From the NCBI GenBank assembly GCA_902619825.1, contig CACNFT010000001.1:329534-393533 (forward strand): a stretch of 64,000 nt of DNA. The letters are read 5' to 3'. The stretch is from an uncultured Candidatus Actinomarina sp. GTDB lineage: Bacteria; Actinomycetota; Acidimicrobiia; Actinomarinales; Actinomarinaceae. Below are positions 1-9,607 of this stretch, piece after piece. Made by a program: the position numbers and the translations under genes. The first letter of the stretch is position 1. The number at the start of each line of letters is the position of its first letter. A model generated the notes under the pieces. It ran no database searches, was not told the DNA's origin, and saw only the letters and a list, made by a program, of their open reading frames with translations.

Positions 1-4
1 GTAA

Positions 5-784
5 CTAGCTATTTCGCTCTAAATATTTTCTTAGCTTTAGTGGTTCGTCAGTCATAATTCCATCACACCCAAACTCCAAACATTTGTCAAAATCTTCATC
101 ATTATTTACAGTCCAAATATGTAAATATAAGTTATTGATTTCACAAAATTCTTTAAGCTTTCTTGAGTGAACTTTTAATCCTCTATAAATAAAAGGTGCT
201 TGAAGAGCTTGTATTCTAAAATTACGTTTTTTTGTTGGTAAATATCTTGCAATGACATTTTCCCTAAATGATCCTGAAGTTAATATTTCACCATTAGAAA
301 GCTCTATAAATTCATCCAATCGTGATGGACTAAATGAGGAGACTAGGGTTCTGTCTTCGGCATTTGTTTCTTTAATTATTTTGTATACTTTTTCCGCCAT
401 ACCAGATTCTTTTAAATCTAAATTAAAACAAAGTTTATCAAAAATAGATAAGGCCTCTTTCAATAAAACAAAGCTGGTCTTTCTGTTTAAATCTTTTCTT
501 TCATAAAATTTTGATCCAGCATTAATTTTTTTTAAATCTTTCCAATTTAACTCAGATATGTTTCCTTTTTCATGAGTTGTTCTATTTATTGTTGAATCAT
601 GGTTTAAAATAATCTCCCCATCTTTTGTCATTCTCAAATCAGTTTCAAAGTGTGTAAAGTTGTGTTCAACTGTATGTTCTAAAGCATGTAAAGTATTTTC
701 AGGGACTACATTAATTCCACCCCTGTGGGGAATTATGATTGGTTTTTCTCCCCTAAAATAATAATTTCTATCCAGAAACACCAC
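5..784 (-). CDS. glycerophosphodiester phosphodiesterase family protein
   Basis: HRGG..VPENTLHAL...FETDLRMTKDGEIILNHD motif typical of GDPD; C-terminal TVNNDEDFDKCLEFGCDGIMTDEP. Confidence 0.9.
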   Translation of the reverse strand: MVFLDRNYYFRGEKPIIIPHRGGINVVPENTLHALEHTVEHNFTHFETDLRMTKDGEIILNHDSTINRTTHEKGNISELNWKDLKKINAGSKFYERKDLNRKTSFVLLKEALSIFDKLCFNLDLKESGMAEKVYKIIKETNAEDRTLVSSFSPSRLDEFIELSNGEILTSGSFRENVIARYLPTKKRNFRIQALQAPFIYRGLKVHSRKLKEFCEINNLYLHIWTVNNDEDFDKCLEFGCDGIMTDEPLKLRKYLERNS

Positions 785-2093
785 CGGTGAAATTAAATTC
801 TTTTAAATGCAACATTGGTACATTTAAAATACCTTCACCAAATTCGGAATCGGCAAATCTACTATCTGATCCAACTCCCAAAACGTTACCTTGTCCTAAA
901 GATGACATAAAACTTTGTGTGAATCTTAATCTTCCAACAGGCTTTGTTACTTTGCCATTCTCAATTAAATATGAACCATTTCTATTTAAACCAGTAACTA
1001 CTTGAGTTATAGGATCTAGAACCCTACAGTACCAAAATTCATTTATATAGATTCCTTTTTTAACATTAGAAATCATTTCTTCTTTGGAAATATCACCAGG
1101 CTTCAGATATAAATTTGTTCCAAGTCCCCCAAAACTATCTCCCCATCCGAACATTTCATGAAATGTGTTGCTTTGATTAAGTTCATTTGCTGTCCGTCTT
1201 GTATGAAAATAGTTTTTTGGGATACCATTTGTAATTATTTCTATTTTTTTCTTAGGTGCACCTGATGCATCAATTTTAAAATTAAGTGCCCCCTTTTTGT
1301 GTGGATCGTCTTCTAGATTTATCTTTTCATCAAATTGCTCTACATTTATTTCTATAGGAGAGGTCCCATCAACTTTACTCTTTGCATTAAATCCATAAAC
1401 AGATAGAAAAACTAAAATTGTACTTACGGCATCAGGTCCTAAAATTACCTCGTAAACTCCAGGGTCAATGTCTTCTGGATTTTGAGATTCTTTAGTTATT
1501 TCGAATGCTTCTTGTCCAACTTTCTGAGCGTCTATATCACTTAAGATTTGATTTCCAATATGAGACGAACCCGCAGATGTCTCCGATCTAAAGATTCCAT
1601 CTAAAAAGGCACTTGTTGCGGTATCACTAGAGTTCAGTCCATTGGTGTTCCATACAAAAACATTAGATACATTTGAAGAACAATAACCAGCACCATTGTA
1701 GGTTTGACCTTGTTCTATAAATTCTTTTACTTTTAGTGCTCTGGTGTCAGGATCATCAGGAGATATGTCTTTATATCCGTTAAAAGAATTTTCCTTACTG
1801 GTCAGACCTGGCCAAGTTGAGTCTTTGGGGTTGTTTCCAATCTCTGAAAGAGCTTTTTTGATAATATCTTCAACTGATCCCATAGAGGTAATGTTTAAAT
1901 TTAAATTTGTTGTTTTTCCATCGGCATGGAAAGTTAAAAAAATATCTGTTAATTCCTCTTCTACATTTTGATGTATATGGGAATTGGCAAACCTTGTAAG
2001 AGACTCTGTAGAATTAATCATTTTTATCTCACACTCGACGCCTGCAGGAATTAATTTTCCAATATCATCGATTAAATTATCCCAGATTTTCAT
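768..2093 (-). CDS. TldE/PmbA-family metalloprotease subunit (no HExxxH motif)
   Basis: Overall similarity to the TldD/PmbA family; adjacent to TldD with a 4 bp overlap; lacks the catalytic HExxxH. Confidence 0.85.
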   Translation of the reverse strand: MKIWDNLIDDIGKLIPAGVECEIKMINSTESLTRFANSHIHQNVEEELTDIFLTFHADGKTTNLNLNITSMGSVEDIIKKALSEIGNNPKDSTWPGLTSKENSFNGYKDISPDDPDTRALKVKEFIEQGQTYNGAGYCSSNVSNVFVWNTNGLNSSDTATSAFLDGIFRSETSAGSSHIGNQILSDIDAQKVGQEAFEITKESQNPEDIDPGVYEVILGPDAVSTILVFLSVYGFNAKSKVDGTSPIEINVEQFDEKINLEDDPHKKGALNFKIDASGAPKKKIEIITNGIPKNYFHTRRTANELNQSNTFHEMFGWGDSFGGLGTNLYLKPGDISKEEMISNVKKGIYINEFWYCRVLDPITQVVTGLNRNGSYLIENGKVTKPVGRLRFTQSFMSSLGQGNVLGVGSDSRFADSEFGEGILNVPMLHLKEFNFTGGVSG

Positions 2094-3526
2094 CCTCTTA
2101 CACCAATTCTCACATTTTTGAATCGTGCTGGAGAAGCTGGGTGACCAGTGTGTCCTATTTGGCTTGGTTGCCCTTTACCACAATTTGGTGTTCCCCAAAA
2201 TACCCATTCATCTTCACCAGCTAGCATGTCCATACTGCCCCAGAAATTAGGAGTAATTCCTGTGTAAGTTGGATTTTTAACCATATCGGTTATCTTTCCA
2301 TTTTTAACAAGCCACCCAACTTCACATCCAAATTGAAAATTTAACCTTAAATCATCTATTGACCATGAACGATTTGTTTCCATATATACACCATCGTCCG
2401 TTGAAGAAATTATTTCATCCAAAGATGAATCACCTGGAAGAAGGCCAATATTTGTCATCCTAACCATTGGCAACCTTCCATATCCATCAGCTCTTACCAT
2501 TCCTCCTGGACTAACACCAGCAATGGCTGCACTATCGCGTCCAGTCAATACTCCCGTCCATATTCCCTCCTTAACGATGTCTACTCTTTGGGCAGGAGTT
2601 CCTTCATCATCATATTTGAATGTTGCTAAAGCTCCTGGCAAGGTAGCATCTGCAACTATATTCATTAGTGGTGAACCATATTTATGCTCATTTAATTTAC
2701 TAAGTTCAAGGTGAGACGTACCAGCATATGCAGCTTCCCAACCTAAAATTCTATCTAGCTCAATCGCATGACCAACTGACTCATGTATCTGAAGTGCAAG
2801 TTGACTACCTTCTAAAATCAAATCTCTTGTTCCCTCAGGACATTGTGGAGATTTTAAAAGTCTTTTAGATTCTTCAGAAATTCTCTCAACATGATCTAAA
2901 AATTTAAAACTTTGAATGACTTCCCATCCTCCTGTTCTGTATTCACCAAAAGATTGTGGATATGATCGTATTTGTGTTTCTCCATCACCAATACTTAAGG
3001 AAGAAATGCCACCACCAGATTCAATTATGTTCTGGTATATTTCATGACCCTGGCTCGATGCAAACCACTTCTCAGTATCCCAAAAATTTAGCCTGCCAAA
3101 GGCTCTGGAGCTACCTATTTTTTTCATTTCATGAGTTGAGGAAACTATTAAATCTATTTGATCAGTTGTCGAAACCTTAAATGGATTTTGTTCATGTGGT
3201 GTTACATATTCATCTTTTACAATTGGAACATCAGCTAATGGGAAATCTTTACCTGGTACCTTAGAGGATGCTTTTGCAATTAAATATGCTTTTTTTCCAG
3301 CCTCCTTTAGTGACTCATCTGATAGGTCATAAGTGGCATAAAATCCCCATGACGATCCCACTAAGGCTCGTATACCTAAACCCATGTTTTCAGAGTTACT
3401 AAAATCTTCCAACTCACCGTCTTTTGAAGATATATCTCTACTTTTTGATATTAGAATTCTTGCGTCAGCGTATTGTGCACCTGAGCTTATTGCTGCATCA
3501 ATACTTTTGTTTATTTCATTAAACAT
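2090..3526 (-). CDS. tldD: TldD-family metalloprotease
   Basis: HESVGHAIELDR (HExxxH) motif and family-wide TldD sequence; paired with TldE. Confidence 0.9.
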   Translation of the reverse strand: MFNEINKSIDAAISSGAQYADARILISKSRDISSKDGELEDFSNSENMGLGIRALVGSSWGFYATYDLSDESLKEAGKKAYLIAKASSKVPGKDFPLADVPIVKDEYVTPHEQNPFKVSTTDQIDLIVSSTHEMKKIGSSRAFGRLNFWDTEKWFASSQGHEIYQNIIESGGGISSLSIGDGETQIRSYPQSFGEYRTGGWEVIQSFKFLDHVERISEESKRLLKSPQCPEGTRDLILEGSQLALQIHESVGHAIELDRILGWEAAYAGTSHLELSKLNEHKYGSPLMNIVADATLPGALATFKYDDEGTPAQRVDIVKEGIWTGVLTGRDSAAIAGVSPGGMVRADGYGRLPMVRMTNIGLLPGDSSLDEIISSTDDGVYMETNRSWSIDDLRLNFQFGCEVGWLVKNGKITDMVKNPTYTGITPNFWGSMDMLAGEDEWVFWGTPNCGKGQPSQIGHTGHPASPARFKNVRIGVRG

Positions 3527-3575
3527 TTATTTTATTTTACACCTCTATATGATTGAGCGTCTGTAATCTTTTTAT

Positions 3576-4127
3576 ATGAAACAAATTACAGTATTTGGAT
3601 CTTCAAGATGCAAAGAAGGTGACTCAGAATATGAATTTGCTGAAAGTGTTGGTAACTTGATCGGTAAATATGGACATAATGTTGCAACCGGTGGGTATCA
3701 AGGGACTATGGAGGCCGTATCAAAAGGAGCAGCGAAGCAAGGAGTTAAAGTTACCGGAATTACTGTACCAACATTGTTTTCAGATAAAGCAAGTAAAGGT
3801 TTCGAACGTACACCTAATTCATATGTAAACAATGAAATTAAAGCTGAAAGTTTATCAAATCGAATTCATTACTTGCTGAACACATCAAAAGCTTTCATTG
3901 TGTTACCGGGTAAAATTGGAACACTTACAGAGCTTTTTGTTGCTTGGAACTCAAATTATTTATACAACATCAATAAAGAATATGACTTAATCCCCATTTA
4001 CTTGAAAAAAGATTATTGGAAAGAAATTATTGATAATCTTCCCGAGAATATGGAACTTGATAAACAGTTTTTAAATTATTTTGAAAGTATTGAAGATTTA
4101 GAGGAAATTATTTCTAAATTAAACTAG
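3576..4127 (+). CDS. LOG/lysine-decarboxylase-like (TIGR00725-type) protein
   Basis: N-terminal [39 protein letters not shown]. Confidence 0.8.
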   Translation: MKQITVFGSSRCKEGDSEYEFAESVGNLIGKYGHNVATGGYQGTMEAVSKGAAKQGVKVTGITVPTLFSDKASKGFERTPNSYVNNEIKAESLSNRIHYLLNTSKAFIVLPGKIGTLTELFVAWNSNYLYNINKEYDLIPIYLKKDYWKEIIDNLPENMELDKQFLNYFESIEDLEEIISKLN

Positions 4128-5174
4128 GTCTTGCTCTCTAATTCCAAATGAAGGATGCCTTAACCTACAAAGTGCAAGTTTTTCAAGCTGTCTGATTCTT
4201 TCTCTAGTTAAATCAAATTCTTCACCAATTTCTTCTAAAGTTCTTGGAACGCCATCATAGAAACCATATCTGAGAGCTAGTATTCTTCCTTCTCTTTCGG
4301 GTAGCCTACTAATACTATCTCGTAAACTTTCAGCAACATCAAGATCTTGTACGATTAATGATGGATCACTTGCATCTTCATCTTGTATGAAATCTCCAAG
4401 TTGAGCTCCATCTTCTCCGACAGGTTGCTCCAGAGAAACAGTATCAGCTACGCTCAATGCTAATTCAACTTTGTCTACACCAACACCTGCTTCTTTTGCT
4501 ATTTCTTGTGGTTTTGGATCTCTTCCAAGTTCAGCTTTTAATTGTGCTTGAGCGGCTCTGACAGCAGCCATTGTATCGTGCAAGTGAACAGGTATCCTTA
4601 CTGTTCTTGATTTATCAGCAATTGCTCTTGTAATTGCTTGTCTGATCCACCATGTTGCATAAGTTGAAAACTTAAATCCTTTTCTCCAATCGAATTTTTC
4701 AACTGCTCTTATTAATCCTAAGTTCCCTTCTTGAATTAAATCTAAAAAGTCAATTCCAGAAGTGTTTGCATATCTTCGAGCATTTGCGACTACAAGTCTC
4801 AAGTTAGCAGTTAGGAACGCGTCTTTTGCTTCAGCTCCTTTTTTTCGGTCTCGCTTTAGCCTAATTTCACCTTTTTTATCTTTGTATTGCTTTTTAGTCA
4901 ATTTAACGGCAGCTTTTTCACCAGATTCAATTTTTTGGGCTAATTCAACTTCTTGCTCAGCAGTTAAAAGATCAAAGTTTCCGATAGCTGTTAGATATTG
5001 GCTAACTAAATCGGTTGTAAGTTTTCCTTTATCGTCAGCAAGTTTCTTAACCAATGATTTTGCTTTTTCTCTAGCTTCAGCTTCTTGTTCAGGGGTTAAT
5101 GAATCTTCCTCAGCAGAAAGTTCTGCTTCCATTTTTGAAGCTTTAGGTTTAGATGGGATTGTTTTTGTCACCAT
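4119..5174 (-). CDS. rpoD: RNA polymerase primary sigma factor (sigma-70, HrdB/RpoD-like)
   Basis: [53 protein letters not shown] and C-terminal [20 protein letters not shown]. Confidence 0.95.
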   Translation of the reverse strand: MVTKTIPSKPKASKMEAELSAEEDSLTPEQEAEAREKAKSLVKKLADDKGKLTTDLVSQYLTAIGNFDLLTAEQEVELAQKIESGEKAAVKLTKKQYKDKKGEIRLKRDRKKGAEAKDAFLTANLRLVVANARRYANTSGIDFLDLIQEGNLGLIRAVEKFDWRKGFKFSTYATWWIRQAITRAIADKSRTVRIPVHLHDTMAAVRAAQAQLKAELGRDPKPQEIAKEAGVGVDKVELALSVADTVSLEQPVGEDGAQLGDFIQDEDASDPSLIVQDLDVAESLRDSISRLPEREGRILALRYGFYDGVPRTLEEIGEEFDLTRERIRQLEKLALCRLRHPSFGIREQDLV

Positions 5175-5241
5175 TGTTTTGACCTTTAAATTTAATTTCT
5201 AGTTACCGAAAAGTAAGGATAGAGCTGTTTTTAATTTAAAG

Positions 5242-6144
5242 CTAATTAAATTCTCCAATATTTTCAGTGTTTTCTAACAATACTGATTTTTTGGCCGATT
5301 TATACATATATGTAATCCACAAGAGGTCAGCTAGTAACAAATGAAGGATGCTTAAGGGCAAAATAATATTTGATACTACATTTAATGTTCCAAGTGCTAC
5401 ACCAGTGTAAATTAACAATTTTATACTTTGAGTTTTAATTCCGAATTCTTTACTCAACCTATTCGATTCCGAAAACAGAAAAATTGATAGAATAATCGAC
5501 ACTATTGGATGAACTATTCTCAATCTTGTAAGTAGTTCACTTGTTGAGTCAAAATCGTCTGCAAGTCCTTCAATAAATGATGCGCTTGGAAATAGTACGT
5601 CTGCCAATGCTGTAATTGAACCCGTCGCTCCGGTTAAGAAGAACAGGATGAATGCAATCTTTAATCTCTGATCAAAAAAATAATTTAAGCTACTTTTTGA
5701 TTCATTTAGAAGAAAATAAATTAAAGTATAGAAACCTAAAAGTGCAAAGGTATTTACTAGGTGTAGTGGTACTGCGATAATTCTTGGTAATGATGAATTC
5801 AGACCTACCCATTCATAAATTACAATTACTGCCCCTATTAAAGCTTCCAGTAAAATAAAAAAAGTTAAGTAATTTATAATTTTTTTTTGAAGCAATGGCG
5901 TATTTGAATCTCTACTTTTTAAAAACAACATAATTGTAATGATTAACAAAACTCCACTGATAGACCTATGACTAAATTCAATAATCTCGGATGTGGTATC
6001 AAGACTTGGAACTACTCTTCCATTACAAGTTGGCCAAGATGCTCCACATCCATCTCCAGATCCTGTTGCTCTAACAATTGCTCCCGCAAGAATTGAGAGA
6101 ATTGAGGTTACAAGGCCTGCTGTTGCTAGAGTATGCAATTTCAT
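5242..6144 (-). CDS. ctaA: heme A synthase, COX15/CtaA family
   Basis: Multi-TM protein with GAIVRATGSGDGCGASWPTCNG and EFSHRSISG motifs. Confidence 0.9.
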   Translation of the reverse strand: MKLHTLATAGLVTSILSILAGAIVRATGSGDGCGASWPTCNGRVVPSLDTTSEIIEFSHRSISGVLLIITIMLFLKSRDSNTPLLQKKIINYLTFFILLEALIGAVIVIYEWVGLNSSLPRIIAVPLHLVNTFALLGFYTLIYFLLNESKSSLNYFFDQRLKIAFILFFLTGATGSITALADVLFPSASFIEGLADDFDSTSELLTRLRIVHPIVSIILSIFLFSESNRLSKEFGIKTQSIKLLIYTGVALGTLNVVSNIILPLSILHLLLADLLWITYMYKSAKKSVLLENTENIGEFN

Positions 6145-6734
6145 AAAAGATTATCAATAAATAAGTTGAAAGAATTTAAAAACATTTGGAATGCTTTTAC
6201 TGCAATATACAAAAGTATGCTTACAGAAATGAATGTTTTTATGTTCCTAGAAAAATAAAATGATAATTGTTTTGGATCTCCAATGTAAGGTCTTTCTTCT
6301 AATGCATTTTCATATAATTCATCAAAATCAATTTTTTTGTCATCATCAATAACTTCCTTATCTGAGTAAACATCAAAAACATTCATTTCTGATGTAGTAT
6401 TTTTCTGCTTCTTCTCTTTGTCTGATTTAAATCTATTAAATATTCCAGACTTTAGATCAACATTCTTTTCCTTGTCGATTGTAAATAATGAGTCTTCAAT
6501 TATTTTTTCTGAAGTTTTGATTGGTTTAAAATCATTTGATTCTAAAGTTTGAGAAATTTCTTTTCCCAATAATCCTTCAAGCGCGGCTATTATTTTTGTA
6601 TCTGTTGGTAAGCTTGTTCCAGACTCCCATTTTTTTACATCTTTTGTTGTTGCCCCTGTAAAAGAGGCTACTTGCTTTATAGAAAGACCTCTCTCTTCCC
6701 TAAGCTTTACAAAGTTTGTAGAAAAATTATTCAT
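6141..6734 (-). CDS. XRE-type helix-turn-helix protein with C-terminal transmembrane segment
   Basis: N-terminal LREERGLSIKQVASFTGATTKDVKKWESGTSLPTDTKIIAALEGLL; C-terminal hydrophobic helix TFISVSILLYIAVKAFQMFL. Confidence 0.75.
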   Translation of the reverse strand: MNNFSTNFVKLREERGLSIKQVASFTGATTKDVKKWESGTSLPTDTKIIAALEGLLGKEISQTLESNDFKPIKTSEKIIEDSLFTIDKEKNVDLKSGIFNRFKSDKEKKQKNTTSEMNVFDVYSDKEVIDDDKKIDFDELYENALEERPYIGDPKQLSFYFSRNIKTFISVSILLYIAVKAFQMFLNSFNLFIDNLL

Positions 6735-6744
6735 TATTTAATAA

Positions 6745-6772
6745 TTGTATTCGATAATTTAGTTTTTATACA
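6745..6772 (+). promoter_or_regulatory. putative sigma-70 promoter of tRNA-Sec
   Basis: TTGTAT (6745-6750), 16-nt spacer, TATACA (6767-6772), about 15 nt before the tRNA 5' end. Confidence 0.4.
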
Positions 6773-6787
6773 ATTAGTCTTATTTGT

Positions 6788-6879
6788 GGAGGTGAATGAG
6801 CGCCTGGTGGGCTCCACAGTCTTCAAAACTGTTGAAAGGCTTAAGTGTCTTTGGCGGGTTCGATTCCCGTCCACCTCCG
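6788..6879 (+). tRNA. selC: tRNA-Sec (anticodon UCA)
   Basis: Acceptor GGAGGTG/CACCTCC; anticodon arm ACAGT-CTTCAAA-ACTGT gives anticodon TCA (6823-6825); long variable arm; T arm CGGG-TTCGATT-CCCG; 92 nt; CCA not encoded. Confidence 0.93.
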
Positions 6880-6930
6880 CTAGTTTTATTTATTAATATA
6901 GATAACATTAAATTAGAAATTAATGAGTAA

Positions 6931-8256
6931 TTGAACGAAAGAAATAATCCAAACCAGGTTGATAGACGATTACTGACAGTATCTGATAGGGATATCTTTG
7001 TAACTGTACAGAGAGCTCTTCTGGTTGGAATAATTTTAAAAAATGAAACTAGAGCAGATAAAGAAGAATCTCTTAAAGAACTTACTAATTTAGTAAAAAC
7101 TGCTGGTTCGACTCCATATATTGTCCAAACTAAACGTGTTGATAAAATCGATCCAAAAACATTTATTGGCAAAGGTTCGATAAAAGAATTAGAAGACATT
7201 TCTAAATCGAATGATATTGACGTAGTAATATTTGATTGCGAACTAACACCAAACCAACAAAAAGAACTAAGAGCGATTTTTCAATGTGATGTTGTTGATA
7301 GAACTGGTTTGATACTGGATATATTTTCACTACATGCTCAATCAAAAGAAGCCTCATTACAAGTTGAGCTTGCAATGTCTGTGTATTTAAAGCCAAGATT
7401 AGCTGGACTTGGTAAAACCTTGAATCAACAGGGTGGTGGAATTGGAACAAGAGGTCCAGGTGAAACCAAATTAGAAACAGATAGCAGGCTTATCGATAAT
7501 CGTATAAATAAATTAAAAAAAGAATTGAAGAAGATAGAAAAACAGAGAAACGTTCAATCAAGCTCAAGAGAGAGAAATAATATTCCATTGGTATCAATTG
7601 TTGGTTATACAAATGCTGGTAAATCTACTTTATTAAAGAAATTAACTAATTCTGATGCTTACGCTGCTGATGAACTCTTTGCTACTGTTGACTCTTTGCA
7701 AAGAGAATTAAGAATTAAGGATATTCAAGATCCTTTAATACTTTCGGACACAGTTGGGTTTATTCAAAATCTTCCCACTACATTAATCGAATCATTTAAA
7801 TCAACATTAATGGTTGCAACAAAAGCTGATTTGTTAGTTCACGTTGTTGATGCCGCCACTGCCCTTCCTGAGATGCATATCAACACGGTTGTTAGTATTC
7901 TCAAACAAATTGAAGCGAAATCAAATGAAATTATGGTATTTAATAAGATTGATAAAATTGATAAGGCATCATTAAATCAACTTAAAGAGTCCTACCCCCA
8001 AGCATTATTTGTCTCGTCTCTAAAAAATGACGGACTAGATTTATTAAAAGATAAAATCGCGGAGGAAATTTTTGGCATTGTTAGCCTTGGGTCTTACCAA
8101 ATCAATCCATCAAAATTAGACACTGTTGCCAAATTTGGAAAAATCCTTAATGTTAAGAATGAATCAAATTACTTAGTCTTAGAATTAGAGATGAGAGATA
8201 AATTAGTCGATAGGCTTATAAATCTTAAAATAATGGAAAAGAATATAAATGCTTAA
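6931..8256 (+). CDS. hflX: GTPase HflX (TTG start)
   Basis: GGGIGTRGPGETKLETDRR-like region, GYTNAGKST, DTVGFIQNLP. Confidence 0.93.
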   Translation: MNERNNPNQVDRRLLTVSDRDIFVTVQRALLVGIILKNETRADKEESLKELTNLVKTAGSTPYIVQTKRVDKIDPKTFIGKGSIKELEDISKSNDIDVVIFDCELTPNQQKELRAIFQCDVVDRTGLILDIFSLHAQSKEASLQVELAMSVYLKPRLAGLGKTLNQQGGGIGTRGPGETKLETDSRLIDNRINKLKKELKKIEKQRNVQSSSRERNNIPLVSIVGYTNAGKSTLLKKLTNSDAYAADELFATVDSLQRELRIKDIQDPLILSDTVGFIQNLPTTLIESFKSTLMVATKADLLVHVVDAATALPEMHINTVVSILKQIEAKSNEIMVFNKIDKIDKASLNQLKESYPQALFVSSLKNDGLDLLKDKIAEEIFGIVSLGSYQINPSKLDTVAKFGKILNVKNESNYLVLELEMRDKLVDRLINLKIMEKNINA

Positions 8257-9598
8257 TGAAATTGGATTAGTTGGCCTTGGTGTCATGGGTAAAAATATAG
8301 CTCTAAATTTATCAGATAAAGGAGTAACAATTAAATCGTTCAATGATTCAATGAAAAAACTTGATGACATTAAGAAAGAATTTTCAAATGAATTTATAGG
8401 CTACACCAGTCTTGAAGAATTTGTTGAGAGCTTAGAAACCCCAAAAACAATATTGCTAATGGTTCCATCAGGCAAAGCAACTAAAGAAGTAATAGAAAGA
8501 CTGGCTGATTTATTGGAAGAGGGAAGCATGATTATTGATGGAGGTAATTCTTTTTATGTAGACAGTATTGATAACGGGAAGTATCTCTCAGAAAAATCTA
8601 TACATTTTATTGGAATGGGAGTTTCAGGTGGTGAAGATGGAGCTCGTAATGGCCCTGCATTAATGGTCGGTTCAGATTTATCTTTAGAGACTTCTCTTTT
8701 GGATACACTCAAAAATATTGCCGCAAAAAGTGGAGTGGAGTGTCTGGGAGTATATCAAGGTCCCGGAACAGGTCACTTTATAAAAATGGTACATAACGGC
8801 ATTGAATATGCTGAGATGCAAACAATCGCTGAGATATATTTAATATTAAAAAATTTAAATAAAACAAATGAGGATATGTCCAATTTCTTTTCCTCTCAAA
8901 CAGAAAAGAATAAATCATCTTACCTTATTGAAATCACATCAGAAATTCTTCAAAAAAAAGATGGAGATAAATTTATTATTGACCAAATAAAACCAGTCGC
9001 ACAAGATAAAGGTACTGGAAGACTGACAATACAAACTTCATTGGCATTAAATGTGTCCATACCATCTATTGCAGCCTCTTACGATGCACGTGTTCAGAGT
9101 AGTAATCAATACAATACAAAAATTAATCAGGAACTAATAAGTGAGAATATATCTACTAAAGAACTCAGTGATGCACTATATTTTTCTAGAGTGTGCTCAA
9201 TGATTCAAGGTTTAGAATTAATATCAAAATTTAGTAATGATGAAAAATACAACATATCAATCTTAGAAGTTCTTGATAATTGGAGTGGAGGATGCATCAT
9301 TAGATCCAATTTATTATCCGAATTAAAGAAAGAATTTGGCGAAAATAATGATGTATTTAATTTAAATACTATTTTTAGTACTTTGAACAAAAACAGAGCA
9401 TCTATCAGTAACGTTCTGCAAATAACAACTAAATACAACATACCAACACCTGTACTATCAGCATCTTTAAATTGGTTCAATAATGTGACTTCTGTAGATA
9501 ATCCATCGAACATTATTCAGGCTCAAAGAGATTTTTTTGGAAGACACAAAGTTCAACTAATTGACTCATCCAACGACATAAATATTGATTGGGATTAA
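8249..9598 (+). CDS. gnd: 6-phosphogluconate dehydrogenase, decarboxylating
   Basis: GLGVMGKNIALNL; GMGVSGGEDGARNGPALMVGS; HFIKMVHNGIEYAEMQ. Confidence 0.95.
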   Translation: MLNEIGLVGLGVMGKNIALNLSDKGVTIKSFNDSMKKLDDIKKEFSNEFIGYTSLEEFVESLETPKTILLMVPSGKATKEVIERLADLLEEGSMIIDGGNSFYVDSIDNGKYLSEKSIHFIGMGVSGGEDGARNGPALMVGSDLSLETSLLDTLKNIAAKSGVECLGVYQGPGTGHFIKMVHNGIEYAEMQTIAEIYLILKNLNKTNEDMSNFFSSQTEKNKSSYLIEITSEILQKKDGDKFIIDQIKPVAQDKGTGRLTIQTSLALNVSIPSIAASYDARVQSSNQYNTKINQELISENISTKELSDALYFSRVCSMIQGLELISKFSNDEKYNISILEVLDNWSGGCIIRSNLLSELKKEFGENNDVFNLNTIFSTLNKNRASISNVLQITTKYNIPTPVLSASLNWFNNVTSVDNPSNIIQAQRDFFGRHKVQLIDSSNDINIDWD

Positions 9599-9607
9599 GT
9601 TAACTTA

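Noticed and set aside
768-3526. TldD/TldE pair as part of a RiPP biosynthetic cluster
   Set aside because: No precursor peptide or modification enzymes nearby; TldD/TldE are common housekeeping proteases.
4762-5202. 146-aa plus-strand ORF opposite rpoD
   Set aside because: Shadow ORF of the sigma factor gene, low-complexity Ser/Phe-rich translation.
6780-7199. 139-aa minus-strand ORF across the tRNA-Sec and hflX start
   Set aside because: Lies antisense to a convincing tRNA and the hflX N-terminus, with no protein-family resemblance.
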